This document shows, in pieces, positions 52,410 to 63,689 of a DNA stretch of 64,000 nucleotides. This DNA is from Phoronis australis (taxonomy: Eukaryota; Phoronida; Phoronidae): positions 122,001 through 186,000 of the forward strand of contig NMRA01000048.1 of NCBI GenBank assembly GCA_002633005.1, read 5' to 3'. The position numbers and the translations under genes are program-made. Below the pieces are notes generated by a model. The model saw only the letters and a list, made by a program, of their open reading frames with translations, made no database searches and was not told where the DNA came from. Numbering within the stretch: position 1 is the stretch's first letter; every line of letters begins with the position of its first letter.

Positions 52410-53637
52410 AAATAATGCACAATTACAGCAGGACAATGGTATCTGCTCGATAAAATGACTGGATTTCATTTGAAATTAATGTTCGAGATGAAATCTCAAA
52501 ATCTTGTTTCAGTTTGCTAGTCATCATTTCGTTTTCGTTTTATACAAATCTTCATTTTTTTCATAAAATTCATGTTTTTGTTAGCAACTCACGCAAAATT
52601 GGATCTCTTTAAAAACAATTCCTAATAGGGTTCTTGAGAACGCTAAACATTTCATGTGAATCTGATTACTGATTTCTGAGATATTAATAATGAATGCTCC
52701 CGAAGAATGTCAAACTTTAACATTTGCATAGGGTCCTACATTTAACATTCTGTAATTTCGAGTTCCGTTATTGAATTGAAGCGATTTTGTCGGTATGTAA
52801 GGAAATTTTTAAACATTTTAATAGTATTTTTGTAGTTTTGTCTTATTCTAATTTACTTTTTGCTAATTTCAATTTGTCCTGAAGTGGACTTTGACGTGTG
52901 ACAACACAGAAAACACTGGGAAGCTCTCAGGTAATGTTGAATTTCTTGTTAATGTTTAATGTAGACTGACATTTCCAAAATAATCCGTAGCACGCCTACA
53001 GCATTTCCATCTATTTTGCCGCATGTATCCAAGTCAAATCCTTCTGTGGTCAGACGCAGGTATTGCGGGGGTGAATCTGAAACTTGTTTCAGTGTTGTCA
53101 TGAATTACAAAATAATGGGCCGTCCCACTCGTGTTCATTGTGTGTCCGCGCAAAAATGTGAACAATAGAAATATAGTATGATAATAGTATACCACCCCGA
53201 CAAACCTGTCTTGGCCCACAGTTTATTTTAATCTAGAGCGCATATTTTCATACTGGACCTGTAAATACGTATATTGTTTACGGTTGGGTGCACAGTTAAC
53301 TGTGTGCGAGATATATTACAAGTCTGACAAGCTTGATTTCACTTGATGTCTCGTAGATAGGTGAGCTTTGATTTAAATACTCGTACCTGACGCTTTGTAG
53401 TTTGCACTTCATGAAAAGTTTTTTGTTCGTTAAACATTTGCGTTCAAAGGACGTCCTGTGTAAATCATGATCTATTGTGTGGTTAAAGGTATACGCTAGC
53501 GTTACTCTTGGAACGCCATCATGTCTACAGGACAGGTCAGTGTTTATCATACGCATCTAACCCGGCTGGCCGCAGCAGCAAGGTCCACTCATCGGCTGTT
53601 GAGGGCCTGCGTTGAGGTCAGTCTCAGCCTAGCAATG

Positions 53638-53687
53638 ACCACCGTCTCTAGTTGATCTACATGTACTGGTCAGCTAGAGACGGTGGT
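53638..53687. repeat. Hairpin, 14-bp perfect arms
   Basis: ACCACCGTCTCTAG pairs with CTAGAGACGGTGGT across 22 bases. It lies in a stretch (53530-54200) with other repeat-like character. Confidence 0.85.
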
Positions 53688-55266
53688 AACTGTCTAGTCT
53701 CAGCCAAGACACAACGAATACTTTCAATTATTATTAGTTCTCAACGATGGATCGATGACGTGTGAGCCGAGGGAACACTAGAGAGCCACGTGTGGGGAAA
53801 TTGATGATGAATGTGAAGGGGTGGTGGCCACGAACTAAGCTTAAGGTCTACGACTTGTGAATTCAAGTTACCTACCGTCAGACCAAGTAAGGCCGACTGC
53901 GTACTTTACGCCGGCCGCCCTCCGGCAGTACCGCGCCTCCTCGCATAATTAGTTCAGTCCTGAACACGTACTATAATAGCGGCCTTCTGTCGAGTCAACG
54001 CGAACTTTTAAGTTAACTGCTCACATCTTGTTCCTTGGTCACATTAGGTGTGACCCTGAACTTGGGAAGGACAAGTTATGTGTTATTGGTTTGAAACTAG
54101 GCTCAAGAAGTGGTCGCCACCGGGTTTGGCCTTACTTGTCACCCGAGGCCATAGCGGATTACGTGCTATAATAGTATGTGGTAATTAGAACTGAAAGCGA
54201 AACTTGTTAATTTGATGATTATACTGAAATTACTTCCGAAAAATGACTTCTGACAAATGCTCCTTTTGCAAGATAACCTGTTTTTGTACTCTAAAGCAGT
54301 CTCGCCACTTATATATACATTTATTAATCAGTGACGTCAGTTCAGTACACTGCTGCCCCCTGGCAGACACACCTGACTTCTGTAAAGGAATGGTCACGGA
54401 GGCTGGTTAATTACATGAAACACGTGAAATAGTTCTTCTCCCTTTACCATTCCCGGTGAGAGCTGAAATTTTTCGGAAGTAGCAGTAGCGCGGAATTGAA
54501 CTCACTAACTTCATAGTAGCAGCCTAGTAGTTGCGCACTCTGCTAAGCCAAATCCCATGCGTTAATTTTTTTTCAAAATAATTTTGAGAAAGCAGAAAGT
54601 AAAAATGGGCCTGCAGTTGTTAATATTACGTTCATCTAATTCGCATTTTTGTATATAGGTACAATCTTGGCAATTTTCAAATCAATTGGAAAATAACCTG
54701 ACTTTGTGTAGTGATTGGTTTTATTATAACCGGAGTAATCAATTTCACGAGTTTCGTAGAAATGTTGTCAAATCCTATGGTAGATTTCAATTTGATATTG
54801 CTCAACGACTATAAAACATTGTTTTCATTTACTGCTTGAAATTTAAATTTATTTGTTTGCATAGGATTGGATAAGAAAGAGCCAAATTTAGAGACGGTGT
54901 GCGTGGACTGGCAATTGCTTAAGCCAATATTTATATAAAGGCGTTGTTAAATTCATGAGCTAATGACGTTTCATCAAATACCTAATATGTTTGTTTTGTT
55001 ATATATTCTTATATTCTGGTAATTTGATGGAGTTGTTGTTTGTTTTGAAAATACTGATGACCACATTCCATGTCTTGCTAGAATCTTTTTTATGTTTAAA
55101 AACCGGACGATCGCCGCATAAATAAAAATGTTCATGTTCAATTTAACGTTTCGTCTTTTCATTAGACATCATCAGGATCATATTTACAACAATTTAAGAC
55201 AACAAGTGCCAACATACAGCTCAGGTAACATCCATAATGTGAAGTGAGAGATACAGAGAATGTAGC

Positions 55267-55327
55267 CAGTAACTGGTCATCACCATAGTTGCAGTGACCC
55301 TGCAACTATGGTGATGACCAGCTACTG
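55267..55327. repeat. Hairpin, 27-bp near-perfect arms
   Basis: CAGTAACTGGTCATCACCAT continuing AGTTGCA pairs with TGCAACTATGGTGATGACCA continuing GCTACTG. The outer words AAAACCGGACGATC (55099) and GATCGTCCGGTTTT (55327) are also inverted, so the element may span 55099-55342. Confidence 0.85.
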
Positions 55328-55892
55328 ATCGTCCGGTTTTTAATCTTACTGTGGCCAAAAGCTGATTTTTTATGTTTGTTTCTTTGTGGAAGTAAGATTT
55401 CCTTGCAGTTTGAAGAAGTAATTTCAAAGTTTTATTGTAGGTACAAAGTTTGTTTTCTCGTTTGTCAAGTAGTGGGCATGTTGTGGATGTATCTTTCATT
55501 TTTGTAAAGTATATCCTTATTTTTTGTTGAAATAAGAAGACCTTGTGTTATCCAGGTGTTATTTTGTGCGTTTATTTGTTGAACCGACCGTGCTTTTGTA
55601 GGAAAAATGTTTTGGTGTTATTGGATGGTTTTGAATATTTAGTATCAGAGTTTGAGCGTCTGTAAATACAATCGAAATTAATCTCATTGGGTTCATTTGG
55701 AAATTTGTGTTCTCGTTCTTTGGTATATAATTGTGTGCTAATTCTTTGCGGGATTTGTGGTTTGTAATTAACATTACCATAATCCTTAGCTTTATTGTCG
55801 CTTATAGCAACGGCATTTAATATCTTTCAACCACTTTCTTGTTTTATTTACTGGTCTTTTGCAGATAACGCGTTTCAAGTCAACGTTTTAAT

Positions 55893-55989
55893 ATGGCCGA
55901 CAGCGTGCTGTGGTCCCCTGATGCGTTACAATGTGCGGTTATAGAAAAGAGATACCAGCTTGTAATCGACACGCGCCGTGCTGGAAACG
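55893..55989 (+). CDS. Filamin-like gene exon 1 (coding part)
   Basis: The coding part is MADSVLWSPDALQCAVIEKR then YQLVIDTRRAGNG up to GTAGGC. The A-strand and F-x-x-D-x-x-x-A-G pattern corresponds to 'FxVDTxxAGxG' of filamin repeats. The in-frame stop just upstream fixes the start unless the exon is spliced differently. Confidence 0.75.
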
Positions 55990-57913
55990 GTAGGCATTTC
56001 CTGAAATATCATTAGTTAAATAACAATGCACGGTATCGCTTCCAAATGTAAAATTCCGATTTAAGCTTTTCTGTCTTTTACATTTATCAACCGAACTTGT
56101 GATTTACTGTTTGGCCGTTTGCATCAATTCTTACTGAGACAGGATGTGAATCATTATTACCAACAAAAAAACAGAGACTTAGTCTCCGCCCTTCTATTTG
56201 CTGGATCAAATTATTTCAACTTTAATAGAATCATACATCAATGAACTTTGCACGGTGCGGGTTTGAAGGATAAACTTAAGCTTGAATCTTAGGCGAGATA
56301 AAGGCAGAGTGCAACGGACCGAATAAACCAGCCCTGTGTCGGTTTACGGAGGACAGTAAAGACGCCATCTATGTTTTGGAGTTGATTCCTAAGGAACTCG
56401 GTGTTCATCAACTGGCCGTGAAGTTTGACGATTCTCATATCCCAAGTAAGTCAAAGCTTGTATGTCTTAACCTTGATTACGAAACATTTTGCGAAACTCG
56501 CATAGCGATTTCTACGACGACATCATGGCGCAGTCAAAGTCTGAGCTACTTTTGTGTACGCATAGCCTCTGAGGTAAGCGGTGAAGACAATGTTTTTAGC
56601 CGAAACTTTAAACTATCTAAGAGAAAAATGTTAAAACGCACATGTTTCGTGTTTTGTCGAAGCTGACAAGCCGATGTAGGCTAACAATCAGTAGTTTGTA
56701 TCCTATTCCATAACTTTTTCTTGTACATAGTGGTTCAAATTACGCCCTATCTGACCACGCGGTGTTTTTCCCTGTTCTCGCCTAGAGATACTCTATAAAG
56801 AGAAACCTGATTTACAATGAAGTTCTTCGTTACTGTGGTTATTTTTTAGATAATGCTAAAGAATTAACTTCTATAACAAGTGCTTAAATGCTCTTGAATG
56901 TGGCGAGTGAAAGTCAGCTACATATGTTATAGGAAGTCCTCACGTGTTCCAAGTCCACAAATATAACCCGGATGTAAAGAACATTGTAGTCACAGGCAAG
57001 GGAATCCAACATGGGGTTCTCAAGACATTCGACAGCACATTTGTTTGTGATTTGACTTGTGGCGGCCAGGGGTCGCTCAATGTCAGGATCGGCGGACCAA
57101 AAGGTATGATGAAATTTCACCTATAAATAGAACGTATTTTCAAGTGTCATGGAACCGGCATTGAAAATATTGTCGGCTTGTGTAGCCTAATTCGCAAACG
57201 GTATGCAGTTTCACATTTTCTGATGTTTGGGACGCGCGTGTTGATCCTGTGTCGACTTTTATACTGAATGCTTTGTGGATTTCTTAGATAGTTTGAAATG
57301 CCATCTATACTACTCTGCGCGTGAATAGTTGGTAGGGCCAAATGGTAAACCCAGCACCGATAGTTTACGAGTGGTTTCTTTTAAATAAAAATTTATCGCT
57401 CTTCTACATGTTTTGCTGTACCTTTCTCCTATGATGGCCAAGTAGCCTTCTAATGCGTCTATGCCTCTGGATCGCCATCACAGATTCACCTGTAAATTAT
57501 TGGCAGCATGTGCCCTTTGACCCCTGATTTCTACTGCCCTGCAATTACGTAATTTACTAACTATTGATTTCAGAGTACTTGAACTTCGGATCCTCATTCT
57601 ACTTTAGATTTCTTTTTGCTTTGTCACGCACTACGACGACCAGAAGTCACTTTAATTAGATTCAAGGCTCTTTTGTCTTTCTGAGCGTACGACTTTCCTC
57701 CCAACAGGTTCGTTTAAAGTTCGGATGGAACGGCATGGTCGTAAAGTCACATGTAAATACAACCCCCATTCTCCAGGGGAATACAGAATCCATGTACTGT
57801 GGTCAGAGGTCCACGTGCCCGGGAGTCCATTCTCGGTTTACTTATTTCAGAAGCAAAAAGAGTTGGATAAGTTTTTGGAAAACAACAAAAAAATTGAAAC
57901 AGATGCGCCTTGA
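55893..57913 (+). CDS. Small filamin-repeat protein (whole gene, four exons)
   Basis: Four exons (55893-55989, 56293-56445, 56933-57103, 57708-57913) join in frame to 208 codons and a TGA. The start ATG at 55893 is chosen because TAA lies in frame just upstream in the same exon (55866-55868), after an acceptor at 55864; the first 28 bases are therefore probably 5' UTR. The product consists of filamin-type immunoglobulin repeats: a repeat spanning exons 1-2, one spanning exons 3-4 ending VHVPGSPFSVYLF, and a lysine/glutamate-rich tail. Filamins cross-link actin and scaffold receptors, but no actin-binding (calponin-homology) domain is present. All introns are phase 1. It may be a free two-repeat adaptor or the 3' part of a longer gene. 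Confidence 0.82.
56293..56445 (+). CDS. Filamin-like gene exon 2
   Basis: The exon follows AATCTTAG and precedes GTAAGT (153 nt). The product EIKAECNGPNKPALCRFTED continues DAIYVLELIPKELGVHQLAV then FDDSHIPS. This matches the filamin pattern L-x-V-x-x-x-G-P-S-K-A-x-x-x-x-x-D-x-x-x-G-x-Y-x-V-x-Y-x-P-x-x-x-G-x-Y-x-v-x-V-x-x-x-g-x-x-I-P. Confidence 0.88.
56933..57103 (+). CDS. Filamin-like gene exon 3
   Basis: The exon is 171 nt between GTTATAG and GTATGA. It opens (R)SPHVFQVHKYNPDVKNIVVT, the inter-repeat I-P-x-S-P-F-x-V-x-V link, then GKGIQHGVLKTFDSTFVCDL and GQGSLNVRIGGPKG. GxGL..G.v...A.F.VD.. becomes GKGIQHGVLKTFDSTFVCDL. Confidence 0.9.
57708..57913 (+). CDS. Filamin-like gene exon 4 (terminal)
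   Basis: It follows CCCAACAG and ends at TGA 57911-57913. The product VTCKYNPHSPGEYRIHVLWS continues EVHVPGSPFSVYLF, the canonical Y-x-P-x-x-x-G-x-Y-x-I-x-V-x-W-x-x-x-x-V-P-G-S-P-F-x-V end of a filamin repeat. A short charged tail QKQKELDKFLENNKKIE follows and may be helical. Confidence 0.92.
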
Positions 57914-58471
57914 ACTGTTTATCAATAAGGCGATTTAAATCTGTCCAGTAACAGGGTCCAGCTTTTTACCTTAGAAACACAGAAAAAGGTACAGAATGAG
58001 GTTGCTTTTAGTTGTTTTCTGTGTCTGTGTTCTTTTTTACGTGCATAACTCGTAAATGAGATTCTATTTTACTGCAAATTATAATTGTCTATAAATGTTT
58101 AATCTTGCAGCCATACATGCATATACAGTTAGAGGTAAATAGCTTCAAATGTTTGATGCACATTTACGTTTGATGTATATTAGTATATTATATATTCCAA
58201 AACATGACAATGTGTATTGTAGCCTTTTCAACCGTACACATTAGCTCTACAGTACATTTTCTTTCACAGAAAACCCAGGTTAAAATAGAATAACAGTGAC
58301 GTTAACATACAAAATCAAACAAAGATGTCATGAATTGTTTTCATTGCGCGCTCAGGATACATACAGCCTGAATCCACTGCCCCCCATGTCCATGGTAGAT
58401 TTCATAGGATTCGGCACAGTTATTCCAGGAGTCTAATCTTTGAACTTGAACTATTACAAATTATACATGTA

Positions 58472-58481
58472 AATAAATAAA
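58472..58481 (+). terminator. Overlapping AATAAA polyadenylation signals
   Basis: Two overlapping AATAAA words about 560 bases after the TGA of the filamin-like gene. This is the plausible end of a 3' UTR. Confidence 0.45.
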
Positions 58482-58794
58482 ATAGATGATGGAATGCGGT
58501 GTAGTTACCGACTGATAGGAATATAACATAATGTAGGTAAAACAACTAGCGTCGGTACTAAAATATAGTAAAATATTCCCCACATTTCGAACGGTACGCT
58601 CTTTATCACGGGCATGACACAGTCGTGGGGAACTTAATACACTTTAGTACCGACGCTCGTCGTTTTACTTTTACTCCAAATTGTATTTGACATGTTCTGT
58701 TCTGCTTTACTATAAACTCTAGGTAAGTGCCTCTCACCGAGGTTTTCTCAGATGAGTTTCTGGTCCAAGTTCGCACATGTTGACCCGTGCATTC

Positions 58795-58850
58795 AAATTA
58801 CAATCTCGAGTTCAAACTCGAGGTTTCGAGTTCAACCTCAAACTTCGTAT
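58795..58850. repeat. TCGAG foldback-family fragment
   Basis: ATCTCGAGTTCAAACTCGAG followed by GTTTCGAGTTCAACCTC repeats the self-complementary TCGAGTTCAAACTCGA core of the elements at 13560 and 63690. Confidence 0.6.
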
Positions 58851-59938
58851 GTAGCTTTGGGATCATGACAATCGCGAACATAGATTTAACATTCATCTTC
58901 GTAAACCATAATGTATTTGAGCACAGATCACATTGATGCAGAATGGAGGTGTTAAAAATAATTTCGACGAGGTTGCCCAATTCGGAGACTAGACCACGGT
59001 GCCTATAACCTGTTATTCGGGTAGCGTATTTCCTGGCACAGACGACCTTGAAGCAAAAAGATTTACCCCAAACCTGCCATGCGCACCATGGGCGTACACA
59101 ATCAACAATTATCACCACGCATGAACTCTGAGCGGTAAGACCTCTGATTAACTCAAGGCCCATTACATAAGGTTTTCTAATACTAAGTAACAAAGATGCA
59201 ACTACCTGAATTGTTTTAACCAAGTTCACCGCTAAGCTCGTTTTCATGTAGTAAAATAGCGGAGTAGTGGTAGCGTAAGATTTTCGTCATCCAATTAACT
59301 GTTTGAGCATTGGCTAACCGATGATTGACATTACGCGTGTAATCACTTGGCTGTATTAATATTCGCACCTGTTATTAATATCCAAAACCACTTCATGTAT
59401 GTCGTTTGTAAAGTACTTCTCCTTATTCGCTTGCTCCCGAAGTCTTAGAGGTGTCGTCACTTGGGAACGAGAAATGTGAGGTGTCACGTGGTATTGTTTT
59501 GGAACACGGCTATAATGTACCGTTATAACGTCTTTTGCTTCGATTTTTCAACGAAGACACGGTTATGTGATGACTTGCCGTTTCAATTATATTTATTTCT
59601 GTAACCATGGCAACGAGAAACGATCGATTTTCTTGTTACTCCAGAGAGATGACGCGCTGGCAAATAAGACCGTGTGTAGGTTAATAACTCGACGTCATTA
59701 ACAGCAACAGTGCGACAAAGCGACTTTTTACGAACAAAAGGGGTCCATTTTGAAGACATTTTACGTGCCACGTGTTCAGCATACTAAAATGTGGCGTCAT
59801 TGCTTGTCGCCAGTGATGTTCTGCTGCTTTCATACTCGTCGAGTACTTGGTGACGATCACTTGTCATGAGATTTCGTAAAGAAGTCAAGAGGTAGAGGTT
59901 TTTGGACGAATGTCATTCAAATAGAAACCTTTGGAACA

Positions 59939-60223
59939 ATGGCCCACCCAGCCACAAACGGAGACGTTCTACACAATGGCAACAACGTGAACACTTTATC
60001 ACCGTCTTTATCTCTGAGGAGAAACCGAACCTCACTTGTTAATGGCAAAACGGATAACGACAAGGAGATTTTCACAGTTGAAAATGGACGGTTCAGTGGT
60101 TTGTCACACAACCCTGAAGACATTGAAGAGGCCAATTCTGAAATATTGCGAATCGAGGAGCTGGCGGCCGAAGAGGAAAAGCAGACGAGAACAACAATTG
60201 GACGCATAACACACACATTCAGG
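59939..60223 (+). CDS. First coding exon of an unidentified gene (partial)
   Basis: The ATG at 59939 (context AACAATGG, good for initiation) opens 95 codons up to a GTATGG donor after 60223 (phase 0). The product starts MAHPATNGDVLHNG and includes NPEDIEEANSEILRIEELAA then EEEKQTRTTIGRI. The first 50 residues are polar and low complexity; the last 45 are acidic and probably helical. There is no signal peptide or membrane segment. I do not recognise the family; it looks like the cytoplasmic N-terminus of a larger protein. No downstream exon was identified with confidence before 64000. Confidence 0.6.
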
Positions 60224-61046
60224 GTATGGCTTTTAACTGAACCTAAAATGCATTGTTTGAGACGAACTAATAATACCTTTACTACGGTTTTAGCGAACTT
60301 CATGCACATAATTGCCCAACATGAGTGCTGAAATAAGTGCCACACTGTAACACGTTCTTCTGCTGCACATACATGTACTTACGACTCATTGAGCTAGGTT
60401 GCCTGCCACTCTCCAGGGTCTGAGACACGCTACTTGCCTGTCCAGCAATCCGACGGCTGTGAGGTAGAGCTGGTGGCGATTTGACTAGTTAGAACGCAAA
60501 TATGCACTTTTGGCAACTAGTGAGAGTCGTCTAGGCTCTGTATGTGATCATCATACCACACCTGCCTTTTTCACATTATTTTAATACAATATGATATGAA
60601 GACTACCCCGAACGTGCAGGTGCAATAGGCCCTCTTAGAGTATGAAACATTTGTTTAAAATTATTTCAGTTGTCAAAGCTATTGTAATCTTCTGGAAGGT
60701 TTTCGTTGAGGAATAATGTTGAGACTTTGAAATTCCTCTGTGTATATAATTCTGGAATTTAATTTTGTTTCTTTTTATTTGTAAGCAAGTACGTCATGGA
60801 AGAAATTTGGCAATAACGCTACCGCACGTGGGTAATATATCAAATGAATTATTTTCGTGCAGTACCAACAATGTTAGTTCCCTAAGCTGAAAACTACTGG
60901 GCAGATCCGTCAGTAAAACAGGAATTCGTGGTGATCCGTTTCTTAAGGCACGTGTTCCTTGTCCTAGATACTAGAAAACTTCCGGGTATAAGTACATAAG
61001 GACAAGGTCTTTATTGCGATTATTTTTCGTTGAGAATTTTTTTGCC

Positions 61047-61108
61047 ATGGTGGTGGTGGTGGTGGTGTTGTTGGTGGTGGTGGTGTTAGTGACGGTGTTG
61101 TTGATGGC
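61047..61108 (+). repeat. (GGT)n simple repeat
   Basis: An imperfect GGT/GTT trinucleotide run. It resembles the nucleotide tract that became coding in the module 2 and 3 linkers, but here no splice-compatible frame is seen. Confidence 0.9.
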
Positions 61109-63069
61109 ATGTTGACCACATTGAAGAGGACGAGAACGATGAGGATGATTGGATGGTGACGGTCTTACAGACGATGGTGTTGATTGTAGCAGTAAACCTC
61201 ATAGAGGTGGTGGTGGTAGCGGCGGTGGTGATGGCACCAATTATGCTTGCCGTTTTCTGGTTGGTCTTGATGACGATGACTCTGATGATGATAAGGGTAG
61301 TGGTCTCGAGAGTTTTTTTAAACATTTTTCTTGTGCTTTGCATCATTTTGAAAGACGGTCTGTGTGTTCGAAAATTGTGTAAGTTGAGAAAAACCGCGAT
61401 GTTGCTGTTTCAGGTGCAATGTCGTTTAACTCCAACCCCCTACTGTGTGTTAAGTGTGGTCCGTAAATTGATAGTGTTAATTAAAATTGACTTTAGAAAG
61501 CAGCGGTCAGTGTGTGGCAATGAACTCTTCTGGGAAACGAAATATGATATTTTTTCATAATAACCAGGTAGTAATGACTGATATTGTTTCCAACTGTAAA
61601 GTAATCGATGACTTGCTTTCATTTCCGCCAAATAACAAGACAGTTGATTTGACGCTGCTGTACCATCTTCGATTTCATTGAAACGAATTAATGATACCTA
61701 ATCGCGAAGAAGTTTCACTGGAAGTGAATTACGAAACGTATTGATTACGTTTTCAGTTTTGAATTTTTCCCGTACTCAGCTTATACTACGTGTCCGTGTT
61801 CACACGTTGCCTGTTTGGTTTCACTCGACATGTGTTTGGCATACGATGTATGTGTTGAGATAAGATATAATTAAGCATATCACCGGAAATGCAATATTTT
61901 TGTTCACTAACCTACGCAGAGGTGGATTGTGGGGAACCGGCCACGCCCCCACGCCCCCCCCCCCCCCCCCCNCCTTCGGGCATGACCAAAAAACGCCGTC
62001 TACATGCCGTTTTTAGGACATATTTGGACATTGTCTTTCGAAATTGTGGCTGGTTTCTCCTCATGTTCTAGATTCGCTAACGCCATTGTGGACAGTGCCG
62101 CCACAAAGAGGTAAAACAATCAGCACCATGAGTAAGTCGATCAGTAGTAATTTCTACCAATTATAGCAAATGAACCATGCTAGTCTTTGTAAGCAGTGCT
62201 GAGTTTGTAGGTGTCAAAGGGGACACCTACTCGGGACCGTCTTCTTGAAAGATCCCCGAACGTGAAACGACAAACAGATCACAAAATTACCCAACTGTTT
62301 GTGACCTATCATGCCAGATCAAGAGAAATTACTGTATCAAGAGCCGAGTGGGTGACTATGTTCTAAACAGAGGCATTTGTCCATTGGGACGCCTTTTGTC
62401 AGATTGAATATCCTGCACAGCGGTACAACTCTAGCTAAAAAATATGATAGTCTCTCGTTTAGGGGGGTTAGTGATTGATTGGCGGAAAATAATTTTGTTG
62501 GCCGGGGAACCTCGCGAATACGGTGGATTTTTCAATTCTCTAACTGCGCATCCGTTTAATGGTGAGTTCATCAGAGACGTTACATGCATGTAGCTACTTA
62601 AGCCTACTCATTGCAGCAACCTTCATTATCCCCATACATTTGACGTCTCCGGTCAGGATTTTCCCTCATGACCAAAGATTCTGAACCCGTGACTGTTGTA
62701 GGAGCTTAAAGAAAGACGACAAAGCTTCATGTTTTTTTCTTTGCATTTGTAACTGGCGTAAACAATGTTGGCCTAACCTTGTAGGCATACTTTATTCCTA
62801 GCGACATGAGGTTAGAATCTTGACAACCAGACATGATTTGATCGACTACCTGATCGCTGTTCTATTTAAAAATGCATCATTCGAAACGAAGCATAGGTGA
62901 AAAAAACAACTAAATACACGTCTCTACTGAATGCTTCCTTCATGTAACCTGAAGGAGAGACCACATACAACTTTCAAGTTGTGTTTTTATAAACCATCCC
63001 GCAATAGAACCGCACCGGATTACATATTGATAGAATTCTCCTTTGTCTCGGTAGTACGAAAGCGCTGAT

Positions 63070-63190
63070 ACGCCGTAAAATGAAACAATTTCATAAAATG
63101 TAACAATTGCTACATTTTACGTCTTTGTTATATTTTACGTTGCTAGGTCTCTCCTAAAATGTAACAAGTTGTTATTTTACATTTTACCAA
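63070..63190. repeat. TAAAATGTAACAA inverted repeats
   Basis: Blocks such as AAAATGTAACAA (twice) and TTGTTATATTTTACG or TTGTTATTTTACATTTTA alternate in opposite orientation. It is a small AT-rich palindromic cluster, non-coding. Confidence 0.6.
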
Positions 63191-63689
63191 AGCGATGAGT
63201 TTGCACGATATTTGTCACACGGGGGAAACGGTTCACACACTGAACGCCTCCTTTCTCGGATTGTTGAATGAAATTTTACCAAATGTGCCCGCTCGAATTT
63301 ATAGATGGGTGTTTAACATGCGTAGTTTCATGGTATAGTCAAAAAGGTACCTCGTCCAGTTTCGACTCCAGACGTGAAGGCACGTTTCTCATGAGGCGCC
63401 ATTTTTGTGTTGCAGCTCGCTGTTATCAACACGCGTGGTTGAAGGCAGATAAGGGAATTTGGTATACTAACCCTTTTGTTACATCGCATAAAAACGCATG
63501 TTGAACGTCGCTGACCTCGACGTTGGCCGTTTTTGTTCCATACAACCCACTTTCAATGAAACTAGTTCAAACTACTCAGTTAAATCACTGTGTTCTTCTA
63601 AGAATATTGGGACCCGTTCCACATAAAATCGTTGCGTGGTTTGTATGCCCGTTACCAGCTATTCTAATGACCTGGACCCGTTCTCTAAT

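Larger units (their letters stand above)
52245..55864. other. Intergenic stretch with hairpins, no gene assigned
   Basis: It holds inverted repeats at 53638-53687 and 55267-55327 and a degenerate tRNA-like block near 54490-54560 (GGAATTGAACTCACT). Possible short exons at 52887-52931 and 54867-54940 join in phase but have no family match and are left unassigned. Confidence 0.45.
57914..59938. other. Intergenic stretch between filamin-like gene and next gene
   Basis: It holds the 3' UTR with overlapping AATAAA signals at 58472-58481 and a TCGAG foldback fragment at 58795-58850. The 149-codon minus-strand frame (58798-59247) begins in repeat sequence and shows no family pattern. A promoter for the gene at 59939 should lie at its right end, but I saw no distinctive core element. 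Confidence 0.5.

Noticed and set aside
52887-54940. Two short phase-compatible exons (52887-52931 and 54867-54940) reading TLTCDNTENTGKLSG and LDKKEPNLETVCVDWQ
   Set aside because: No family pattern and only weak splice-site support; could be chance.
55099-55800. End of a Penelope-like or other retroelement on the - strand
   Set aside because: A CATTAGACATCATCAGGATC word and minus-strand frames were suggestive, but no reverse transcriptase or endonuclease motif could be found.
58798-59247. 149-codon open frame on - strand
   Set aside because: Its end lies in the TCGAG foldback repeat, and the product shows no recognisable domain or intron-exon context.
62072-62110. 39-nt candidate exon reading FANAIVDSAATKR
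   Set aside because: Good splice sites, but it needs two leftover bases while the exon at 59939 ends in phase 0; too short to support alone.
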